A stretch of DNA of 64,000 nucleotides from Alistipes sp. (GTDB lineage: Bacteria; Bacteroidota; Bacteroidia; Bacteroidales; Rikenellaceae), in NCBI GenBank assembly GCA_029059935.1, contig JAIDUZ010000017.1:1-64000 (forward strand), read 5' to 3'. The notes under the pieces are model-generated. The model was given only the letters and a program-made list of their open reading frames with translations. It had not been told where the DNA came from and searched no databases. Every line of letters begins with the position of its first letter. Position 1 is the first letter of the stretch. A program made the translations under genes and the position numbers. Shown piece after piece: positions 20,560-28,495 of the stretch.

Positions 20560-21678
20560 ATGGAGGCGGAGCGTGCGGGGGAACTGCTGGAGCGCCTGCG
20601 GGCCGGAGCGGCGGCGTATGCCTGCGGCGGACGGCTGGCCGCGCTGGACCCGCTGCAACGCCACGAAATCTGCACGCGTCTGGTTTTCGACCGGCTGGAA
20701 CGCAAGATGCGTCTGGTGGAGTCGCTGCACCGCGAGGCGGGCGAGAACTGGAACGTGACCTTCTATCTGCTCTATTTCCGCACGCTGGGCGATCGCAAAA
20801 ACCAGCGGGCCTATCTGGAGCTGGCGCGGCGCGTGCCCTACAAGGCGGTGCTGCGCGAACGGCTGGCGTCCCATGCGGTGGAGGCGATGCTGCTGGGGGC
20901 TTCGGGCCTGCTGGAACTCTACCGTCATGACGACCATACGCTCGACCTGCGCCGGGCGTTCGAACACCTCTCGGCCAAATACGAAATCGAGCCCATGCGC
21001 CCCGACGAGTGGGAGCTGAGCGGCATACGCCCGGCCAACCATCCGGTGCTGCGGCTGGCTCAGGCGGCGGCTTTCTTCGGGCAGGACGAATTCGTGATGG
21101 CCCGGGCCATGGCCTGCCGCACGGAGGGCGACATTCGGCAGCTTTTCTGCATCGAAGCCCCGGAGTACTGGCGCACGCATTATGTGCCGGGCGCTGCGGG
21201 CGACGAACAACCCAAGCGCCTCGGGGCGTTCAAAGCCAACATCATAGGCATCAACCTGGTGGCCATTCTTCAATTTGCCTACGGCAGCTATACCGACAAC
21301 GAGTCGCTGCGCGAGAGCGCACTGCTGCTGCTTGAGAAACTGCCGGCCGAAGAAAATCGCTACATCTTCGCCTGGCGCGACCGGGGTGTGCAGGCAGCCA
21401 ATGCGTTCGAGACGCAGGCGCTGCTGCAACTGGCCACCGAGTACTGCGCGCCGCCTGTCGAAACGGCGGCTTCTGCGGCGGAGAATGTTGCGGGGCAGGC
21501 GGAAACGTCAGCGGCAGGTGTGCTGCGTTCGCTGTGGTCCGGAAGCCGGAGAGGCTCCCGGGCGGTGTCCGCGTCGGGGGCTTCGTGCACGCCCCGCTGC
21601 GAAGAATGCCCGCTGGGGCGCCGCATTCTCCGCGAAGCCCGGGCCCTGGCCTGCCCGCCTAAGAGGCGGGATTTGTGA
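20560..21678 (+). CDS. DUF2851 family protein
   Basis: 372 aa; RLASHAVEAMLLGASGLL, GIRPANHPVLRLAQAAAF, C-terminal CTPRCEECPLGRRIL. Confidence 0.75.
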   Translation: MEAERAGELLERLRAGAAAYACGGRLAALDPLQRHEICTRLVFDRLERKMRLVESLHREAGENWNVTFYLLYFRTLGDRKNQRAYLELARRVPYKAVLRERLASHAVEAMLLGASGLLELYRHDDHTLDLRRAFEHLSAKYEIEPMRPDEWELSGIRPANHPVLRLAQAAAFFGQDEFVMARAMACRTEGDIRQLFCIEAPEYWRTHYVPGAAGDEQPKRLGAFKANIIGINLVAILQFAYGSYTDNESLRESALLLLEKLPAEENRYIFAWRDRGVQAANAFETQALLQLATEYCAPPVETAASAAENVAGQAETSAAGVLRSLWSGSRRGSRAVSASGASCTPRCEECPLGRRILREARALACPPKRRDL

Positions 21679-21714
21679 AAAGATACGGATTCTTGACGAC
21701 GCTAAGTTTGTTGT

Positions 21715-21875
21715 TTCCCTCCTTGCTGTTAACCTCTCTTTCCGACTGTCTTCGCCTGCTGCGGAGGTCCTAACGCTGCTTCGGGCGCCTATTCGCGGGT
21801 TCGTGGGCGAACCTGCCCCTGCGCTGACGCTTTTAGTCCCTCCTCCGCTACGGTTTCGACATCGGGGCGGAATTT
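21715..21875 (-). repeat. ~165-bp dispersed intergenic element, copy 1
   Basis: Reverse complement of the element at 58692-58862; contains GGTTCGcccaCGAACC hairpin. Confidence 0.85.
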
Positions 21876-21935
21876 TTTTTGCAAAAATGCGACTGCCATT
21901 CTGAGCGGAGAATAATAGGCAAAAACAATTCCTTC

Positions 21936-21978
21936 GTTGCCCGGCTGGGGCGGTCGCGCGAAGCGCGAGCCGGGCAAC
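21936..21978. repeat. Nested-hairpin intergenic element (family A)
   Basis: GTTGCCCGGCT-ggggcgg-TCGCGCgaaGCGCGA-GCCGGGCAAC. Confidence 0.85.
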
Positions 21979-22082
21979 GAGAAATCTTGATTTTAACGGT
22001 TCACTGTCCCGTCGCTGCGGCGCCGAATGAAAAAACGGCGAAAAATTGCGGAATCCGCGATAAAACGCTATCTTTGTCCTCA

Positions 22083-22260
22083 GATTTGGTGCCCGCGTCC
22101 CCTCGGCAGGGGAGCGGGTGAAAAGGGAATCGGGTGGAAATCCCGAACAGTCCCGCTGCTGTGAAGCTCCCCGGGAGTTCCGAACATCTCAGCCACTGGT
22201 CCGCCGAGGACCGGGAAGGCTTCGGAACCGGAGCAAGTCAGAAGACCTGCCAAGTCGATT
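22083..22260 (+). promoter_or_regulatory. Cobalamin (B12) riboswitch
   Basis: AAAAGGGAATCGGGTGGAAATCCCGAACAGTCCCGCTGCTGTGA ... AGCCACTG ... GGGAAGG ... AGTCAGAAGACCTGCC. Confidence 0.95.
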
Positions 22261-22423
22261 CGATGTCGGGAAGTCCCCGTGGGATGGGCGGCCGAAGTCG
22301 TGTAAGAAACAATTGAGAACATATTGCATCCGGAGCGTTGGCGCCGGGACCCGGTGCGGTCGGAGCGGGCGTATTGCGGCCTTGCGGCGGCATCGGTCCG
22401 GGGAAACGCAGCCGGAAGAAACG

Positions 22424-22496
22424 AAAGGTACGGCGGTCGGAGACCCGTTACTGCCATAACATGTCCAAAAGATCAAGTGGGCCGCCGTACCTTTTT
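22424..22496 (+). terminator. Candidate riboswitch expression-platform terminator
   Basis: Perfect 13-bp arms AAAGGTACGGCGG (22424-22436) and CCGCCGTACCTTT (22482-22494) ending in a T-run just before the ORF. Confidence 0.65.
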
Positions 22497-22507
22497 ATGG
22501 AATGCCC

Positions 22508-22936
22508 ATGAAGATTCTGCTGTATGGAATCCCGGCCGCCGTGACCGAACGTGCGGCCGTGCGCTACGGTTTCCGGCCGGCCGCGTCGCTCGACGACGAA
22601 GGCGGGGAAGCCGGCATCCTGCTGCCGGTCGGGCCGGTGCGTACGCCCGCCGAGCTGCTGTCGCTCTACAACACGATGCTTGCGCGCGAAGCGGAGATCG
22701 ACGCCGTGGTTGTCTGCGGCGCGGAGAACTGCGATGCCTGCAATACGGTGCGCTACTGCTCGCCGCCGGGGAAGTTCTACACCCTGAGCGGCGATGCCGG
22801 CGACGAGATGCTGGAGTATGAACTTGGGCGCATCGTCGAGACCTGCCTGGGACTGGTCTGCGCCCACGAGGGAGTGCGGCCGGTAGGTGCCGGGGAGTGC
22901 GCGGAACCCGCTCACTCCGCCGCCTCGAACTTGTAG
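22508..22936 (+). CDS. Uncharacterised 142-144 aa protein under the cobalamin riboswitch
   Basis: ORF MKILLYGIPAAVTERAAVRYGF...VVVCGAENCDACNTVRYC...; ATG at 22502 or 22508; no family recognised. Confidence 0.6.
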   Translation: MKILLYGIPAAVTERAAVRYGFRPAASLDDEGGEAGILLPVGPVRTPAELLSLYNTMLAREAEIDAVVVCGAENCDACNTVRYCSPPGKFYTLSGDAGDEMLEYELGRIVETCLGLVCAHEGVRPVGAGECAEPAHSAASNL

Positions 22937-24156
22937 AGCTGGTCGCCGCGGCGGACGAGGCCGGGGGTGCGGATGGCGCACAACTGCCCCTGGACGACCG
23001 TGCCGACGGGCGAACCCTCGGGCCCGTGCAACTCGTCGAGCTGCTGTTCGGCTACGCCCGTAGTGGGACCCATGAAGAAAATATCCTCGCCCCGATGCAG
23101 CGGGGCCGCCTCGATGAGGACCTCGGCGACGGAGAGCTTCTTGAAGAAATTGGTGACCTTGCCCACGTAGACCTTGCGCCGCGTGGCCGAAGAACCGTAG
23201 TGTTCGCTGTGCTCGGCGACGGGCCGTCCGGCGTAGTAACCCTCCCAGAACCCGCGGTTGAAGACCGTGCGCAGCCGCTCCTTGAGCGCGGCGGCCGAAG
23301 CGGGCGTGTAGGTGCCGGCCTCGATGGCGCGCAGGGCCTCGTCGTAACATTCGACCACGCGCTTGACGTACTCGGCGCCGCGGGCGCGCCCCTCGATTTT
23401 GAGCACGCGGACCCCGGCGCCGATCATGCGGTCGAGGAAGTCGATGGTGCAGAGGTCTTTGGGCGAGAGGACGTATTGTCCGTCGATGTCCAGCGCCGCG
23501 CCCGTCTCCTTGTCGGTGACGGTGTATTTGCGGCGGCACAGCTGGCGGCAGGCGCCGCGGTTGGCCGAACAGCCGGTCTCGTAGAGCGAGAGGTAGCATT
23601 TGCCCGAGACGGACATGCAGAGGGCTCCGTGGGCGAACATCTCGATTTCGACCAGCTCGCCGCGCGGTCCGCGGATGTCGTTGTCGACGATTTCGCGATG
23701 GATGCGCTCCACCTGCTCCAGCGTGAGCTCGCGCGCGAGGACGACGGTGTCGGCCCACTGCGAAAAGAACTTGACGGCCTCGGAGTTGGAGATGTTGCTC
23801 TGGGTGGAGATGTGCACCTCGACCCCGACGCGGCGTGCGTAGAGGATGGCGGCCATGTCGGTGGCGATGATGGCGTCGACGCCGGCCTCCTTGGCGCAGT
23901 CGATGACCTCGCAGACGGTGCCGAGCTCCTCCTCGTAGACCACGGTGTTGACCGTGAGGTAGGCTTTCAGCCCGGCGGCGTGGGCAGTGCCGACGATGCG
24001 CACCAGGTCGTCGGGTGTGAAGTTGGCGGCCGATGCCGACCGCATGTTGAGGCGTCCGATGCCGAAATAGACCGAATCGGCCCCGGCCTGGATGGCTGCG
24101 GCCAACGCCTCGTAGGACCCTACGGGGGCCATGATCTCTATGTCGCTGCGCTGCAT
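22912..24156 (-). CDS. U32 family peptidase / tRNA hydroxylation protein-like
   Basis: IEIMAPVGSYEALAAAIQAGADSVYFGIGRLNMR, ALCMSVSGKCYLSLYETGCSANRGACRQLCRRKY, SPKDLCTIDFL, KIEGRARGAEYV. Confidence 0.95.
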   Translation of the reverse strand: MQRSDIEIMAPVGSYEALAAAIQAGADSVYFGIGRLNMRSASAANFTPDDLVRIVGTAHAAGLKAYLTVNTVVYEEELGTVCEVIDCAKEAGVDAIIATDMAAILYARRVGVEVHISTQSNISNSEAVKFFSQWADTVVLARELTLEQVERIHREIVDNDIRGPRGELVEIEMFAHGALCMSVSGKCYLSLYETGCSANRGACRQLCRRKYTVTDKETGAALDIDGQYVLSPKDLCTIDFLDRMIGAGVRVLKIEGRARGAEYVKRVVECYDEALRAIEAGTYTPASAAALKERLRTVFNRGFWEGYYAGRPVAEHSEHYGSSATRRKVYVGKVTNFFKKLSVAEVLIEAAPLHRGEDIFFMGPTTGVAEQQLDELHGPEGSPVGTVVQGQLCAIRTPGLVRRGDQLYKFEAAE

Positions 24157-24308
24157 GTTCGAGGAAATTGAAGATGGAAATCGGGAACCCGGCGTGCGGA
24201 CCCGCTCTTTGCCGGCAGCCCGGGCGACGCTGTGTCGTACGGGGCTGCGAACACTCGGAGTTGTCGGCCGAAGAAGCCGATTTCTGATTTTTTATTCTTG
24301 ATTTTCAA

Positions 24309-25280
24309 TTACTTTTTCCGTCCCATCAGTCCGGCGGCGAATTCGCGCAAGGGGGCGGTGCGTGCGGGGTCGACCGGCAGGGTGTCGAGTTGGGCGAGGG
24401 CCCGCTCGAAACGCAGTTCGATCTGCTGCTCGGCGAGATGGGGCACGTCGAGCCGGTCGAAGAGGGCCTTCACGCCGGCGATTTTCCGGGCCGGGTCAAT
24501 GCCGCCGTCGTTCAGCAGCGTTCGCAGCTCTTCGCGCGTCGCTTCGTCGGCCCGGCTCATGGCGGTGACCGCCAGGTAGGTTTTCTTGCCTTCGAGGATG
24601 TCGCCGCCGATGGCTTTGCCCAGGCGTTCGTCGCCGTAGCTGTCCAAAAGGTCGTCCTGCAACTGGAACGCGAGCCCCAGTTCGATGGCGAAACGCCGGA
24701 GCTTGCGGCAATCCTCCTCGGAGGCGCCGCCCAGCTGGGCGCCGATCTGCACCGAACCTGCCAGGAGAGCCGAAGTCTTCAATTCGATCATGTGCATGTA
24801 TTCGACGACCGAGACCTTCTGCTTCTGCTCGAAGTCCATGTCGTACTGCTGGCCTTCGCACACTTCGAGCGCCATGGTGTCGAACGTGGCGAGCGCCTGC
24901 GGCACCTGCGCCGCGGGCAGCAGGCTCAGCAGCCGGTAGGCATAGATGAGCATGGCGTCGCCCGAGAGAATGGCCACGTTGCGGCCCCATTTGGCATGGA
25001 CCGATGGTTTGCCGCGGCGGATGGCGGCGTTGTCCATGATGTCGTCGTGCAGGAGCGTGAAGTTGTGGAACACCTCGACGGCCCCGGCCGCCGGCAGCGC
25101 CTGCTGGACGTTGTCGGAGAAGAGGGCGTGGGAGAGCAGCACCAGCATGGGACGCAGGCGCTTGCCGCCGCCTGCCAGCGAATAGGCGATCGGCGCGTAG
25201 AGGAGTTCGGGCTCGGCGGGGAACTCGGCCTGCGCGAGGTAGTTCTCGATCAGGGACTGCAACTGGTCGTTCGTGTACAT
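24309..25280 (-). CDS. Polyprenyl (geranylgeranyl/octaprenyl-type) diphosphate synthase
   Basis: AGGGKRLRPMLVLLS, LLHDDIMDNAAIRRGKPS, QLQDDLLDSYGDERLGKAIGGDILEGKKTYL. Confidence 0.95.
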   Translation of the reverse strand: MYTNDQLQSLIENYLAQAEFPAEPELLYAPIAYSLAGGGKRLRPMLVLLSHALFSDNVQQALPAAGAVEVFHNFTLLHDDIMDNAAIRRGKPSVHAKWGRNVAILSGDAMLIYAYRLLSLLPAAQVPQALATFDTMALEVCEGQQYDMDFEQKQKVSVVEYMHMIELKTSALLAGSVQIGAQLGGASEEDCRKLRRFAIELGLAFQLQDDLLDSYGDERLGKAIGGDILEGKKTYLAVTAMSRADEATREELRTLLNDGGIDPARKIAGVKALFDRLDVPHLAEQQIELRFERALAQLDTLPVDPARTAPLREFAAGLMGRKK

Positions 25281-25346
25281 GGTTTTCGGTGGTTCGTAAT
25301 TTGCTCCAAAAGTAGAAAAAAAGTTTGAAGTTCCCGAATTTTGGAT

Positions 25347-25354
25347 TACCTTTG
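25347..25354 (+). promoter_or_regulatory. TAnnTTTG -7 box of the ROK kinase gene
   Basis: TACCTTTG with TTTG 19 bp upstream; ~165-nt 5' leader. Confidence 0.6.
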
Positions 25355-25525
25355 TAAGAGATGGGCTGAGTCTCAGCGGTATCCCGGCGGGTCCGGTGCT
25401 GTGAGGCGCAGGCTGTCCTTGCAATGGATCGGCTGCGGCCGGGCAATTGCGATGCGATTCGCCGTTGCTTCCGGTTTGCGCCGTCCGAAAATCAACCAAC
25501 CCAAAAACAACTTTTCGGAACTTTT

Positions 25526-26530
25526 ATGAAAAAACTGGCTATCGGAATCGACATCGGCGGCATCAACACGGCTTTCGGTCTGGTCGACGAACAGGGCGAC
25601 CTCTATGCCGAATCGGTCATCTCAACGAAAAAATACCCTTATTTCGACGACTATCCTGCCTATGTGCAGGATCTGTGCGAGGCCATGCGGGCCCTGGCCG
25701 ACAGTCTCTCGTTCGAGTACGAGCTGGCGGGCATCGGCATCGGCGCCCCCAACGCCAACTTCCACCGCGGCACGATCGAGACGCCGGCCAACCTGTGGAA
25801 GTTCCGCGAAGGGGAGGAGAATCCCGACGAGAACCGCCGCATCTTCCCGCTGGTGGAGGACATATCCAAGTGCTTCGGCGGGGTGCGGACACTGATGACC
25901 AACGACGCCAACGCCGCAACCATCGGCGAGATGGTCTACGGCAATGCCAAGGGCATGCGCGACTTCATCATGATTACGCTCGGCACGGGCCTGGGCTCGG
26001 GATTCGTGGCCAACGGCGAGATGATCTACGGTCATGACGGCTTTGCGGGCGAATTCGGCCATATCTGCGTGGAACGCGACGGCCGGCAGTGCGGCTGCGG
26101 CCGCCGGGGCTGTCTGGAAGCCTACGTGTCGGCCACGGGCATCAAGCGCACGGTGTTCGAACTGATGGCCAGGATGTCGGAGCCGAGCAAGCTGCGCGAC
26201 ATAGCGTTCCACGACCTCGACGCCTCGATGATTTCGGTGGCGGCAGAGCAGGGCGATGCCATTGCCAAGGAGGCGTTCCGCTACACGGGCGAACTGCTGG
26301 GCCGCGCGCTGGCCGATGTGGTGACGGTGACGTCGCCCGAAGCGATTTTCCTGTTCGGCGGTCTGTCGAAAGCCGGCAAACTGATTTTCGAACCCACGCA
26401 GTGGTACATGGAGGAGAACATGATGTTCACCTTCAAGAACAAAGTGAAACTGCTCCCGAGCGGCATTCAGAGCAAGAACGCCGCCATCCTCGGCGCTTCG
26501 GCGCTGATCTGGCAGGAGTTGGCGAAATAG
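25526..26530 (+). CDS. ROK family sugar kinase (glucokinase-like)
   Basis: MKKLAIGIDIGGINTAFGLV, TNDANAATIGEM, GHICVERDGRQCGCGRRGCLEAYVS. Confidence 0.95.
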   Translation: MKKLAIGIDIGGINTAFGLVDEQGDLYAESVISTKKYPYFDDYPAYVQDLCEAMRALADSLSFEYELAGIGIGAPNANFHRGTIETPANLWKFREGEENPDENRRIFPLVEDISKCFGGVRTLMTNDANAATIGEMVYGNAKGMRDFIMITLGTGLGSGFVANGEMIYGHDGFAGEFGHICVERDGRQCGCGRRGCLEAYVSATGIKRTVFELMARMSEPSKLRDIAFHDLDASMISVAAEQGDAIAKEAFRYTGELLGRALADVVTVTSPEAIFLFGGLSKAGKLIFEPTQWYMEENMMFTFKNKVKLLPSGIQSKNAAILGASALIWQELAK

Positions 26531-27224
26531 CGGTCGCTGCGATTGCGGAAAAGGCGGAACCGGGCAGCCGGTTTCGCCTTGGTTTTGCAGAGCCGGTCGC
26601 TTGCGGGGAGCATTCGTCGCTGGGTTGCGGAGTTGCGGATGCTCCTGAGGTGCGGGCGTTCGGCATCGGCGCTTTTTCACGTTCGGTCTTTCGGGTGGAT
26701 TTGATTTGGGAGCGACCAGGACGGGCGCTGCTCCGCTCTCCGTTAAGGCCGGAGTTTGGGGATTGCACCGTATGTATTACTGCGAATCCGCTATTGCGAC
26801 TGGCGACATACCCTAATCAGTCCTTGCGTCTGCTTTTTACCTTTCACTTTTCACCTTTCACCTTTTCAGAGGCTGCCTTTCTGCGACCCGGAGCGGTGCG
26901 GACCATGGTTCGTGCCGGAGCGGTCGGGCAGATTCAGCGGTCCGCTGCCCCGTTCTTAACGGGGTTTTATAAACCGATACTGTTAAGGGGCAGCTATTCA
27001 TCCCAGTCTGCCGCAGAGCCGGTTTATCAATTCACAATTCACAACTTCGCGATTTAGCGAGTGCAGAGCCTGCTTGCAGGCTTTGCCGAGCATGAGCGAA
27101 GTCAAGACCCCGTAAGGGGATTAATTCACAATTCAAAATTAATCCTTTTCTGTAAGGGCGGCTCCAAGAGCCGTGCGGGCCGCAGTTTGTTCTGTCATTC
27201 TGAGCGAAGCGAAGAATCTATAAT

Positions 27225-27510
27225 AAAACCCCGTTCTTAACGGGCCGGGCCGCAGCCTCCGGACGCGGAGGCCCGCAAGCGTGCCCCGCAGGCTGCGCTC
27301 GACTCTCTGACACAAAAGAGCAGATGCCAAGGGTGAAAACCTTGCGCCCGGGGCCGGCTCGCGCTGAAAGCGCGACCCCCGCAGCCGGCCCGGGCGGGAA
27401 CGCAGGAAACTGGTTCTTGCAACCTCGCAACAAGCGTCATGTTGAACGAAGTGAAACATCTGTTCAGTCGATTCGATAAGATTAGATTCTTCGCTCTGCT
27501 CAGAATGACA
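27225..27510. repeat. Composite dispersed repeat, including a nested hairpin at 27346-27395
   Basis: Shares long stretches with 58190-58570 and 62388-62690; e.g. AAGCGTCATGTTGAACGAAGTGAAACATCTGTTCAGTCGATTCGATAAGATTAGATTCTTCGC. Confidence 0.9.
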
Positions 27511-27748
27511 AATCATGAATCAAACCCTCGAAAAGGATTTATTAATTGTGAATTAATCCCCCTTACGGGGTCTTGACTCTGGCTGCGCCTTGGATGGGCT
27601 GCGCCTCGGTTATGCCTGAACAAGTTCGGCATAACTCTCGGCTTGCACCATCATCGCTCCCGCTCGGCAAAGCTCGAACAAGTTCGGCTTTACACTCGCT
27701 TAATCGCGAAGTTGTGAATTGTGAATTCTGAATTGTACATTGATTTTT

Positions 27749-27984
27749 CCCTCTCTGCGGCATCCAATCCAGCGATCGTTCGGAGTGCCTGCTTCGGGCT
27801 TCCGCGACAACACGACGGGAGCCTTGGGCGGCATCGGCGACGAGGGCACGGCCTGGGCGTCGTCCTCGTATGCCAGCGGCAATTACAATGCGGGGCGCCT
27901 GTTATTCAAGGCGAGCCTTGTGAACCCGCTGAACAACATCAATCGCGCTTACGGTTTCTCCGTGCGCTGCGTCCAAGCATCTGC
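27749..27984 (+). pseudogene. 236-bp cassette, copy 2: headless C-terminal FISUMP/C-type-lectin-like tail
   Basis: Differs from copy 1 at two positions only (AAC/GAC, TCG/GCG). Confidence 0.75.
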
Positions 27985-28328
27985 CGGGCGGCCTTCTGAA
28001 AAGGTGAAAAGTGAGGAGTGAAAGCCGGACAGGGAGCGATGCTGTCGCATGCATGAAGCCAACTTCTGCGGCTGCCGGCAATATCCGTGTTTTGTATTTG
28101 AGGATAAATAGTGGAAAATTCAACTAAATAACCTTGAATCAATCAAAATTCGAAAAATGTTGAAAATGGCAAAACGGTCGAATTTTTGAAGTGATTTTCT
28201 GAAAAATGGCGTAAAAAAAATAGGGTATATCCCGAAAAATTGAGGCTATTTTTCTGAAAAACGATGAAAAAATCACGTGTTTTTGCAAAAAATGCGATTC
28301 CTGTAAAACAACGTTGCGGGAAAAGAAT

Positions 28329-28336
28329 TACATTTG
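28329..28336 (+). promoter_or_regulatory. TAnnTTTG -7 box for glutamine synthetase, downstream of an A-tract-rich region
   Basis: TACATTTG at the end of a ~270-bp AT-rich stretch. Confidence 0.6.
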
Positions 28337-28495
28337 CAGTCGGAAGAACGGACGACCGCCGCCGCAGTTTCGGTCCGGCCCGGAAAAGGCCGTCTGCCCA
28401 AGCAGGCGGAACCGGAACCGGCAGCGAATCCTGCCCCGGCAACGGGACTCTGCGTTCCCGACAAAACAGACAACCCGAACCTAATCCGCAACAGC

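Noticed and set aside
25347-25525. TPP riboswitch upstream of the ROK kinase (CTGAG motif)
   Set aside because: Only a fragmentary CTGAG match; other conserved TPP elements are absent.
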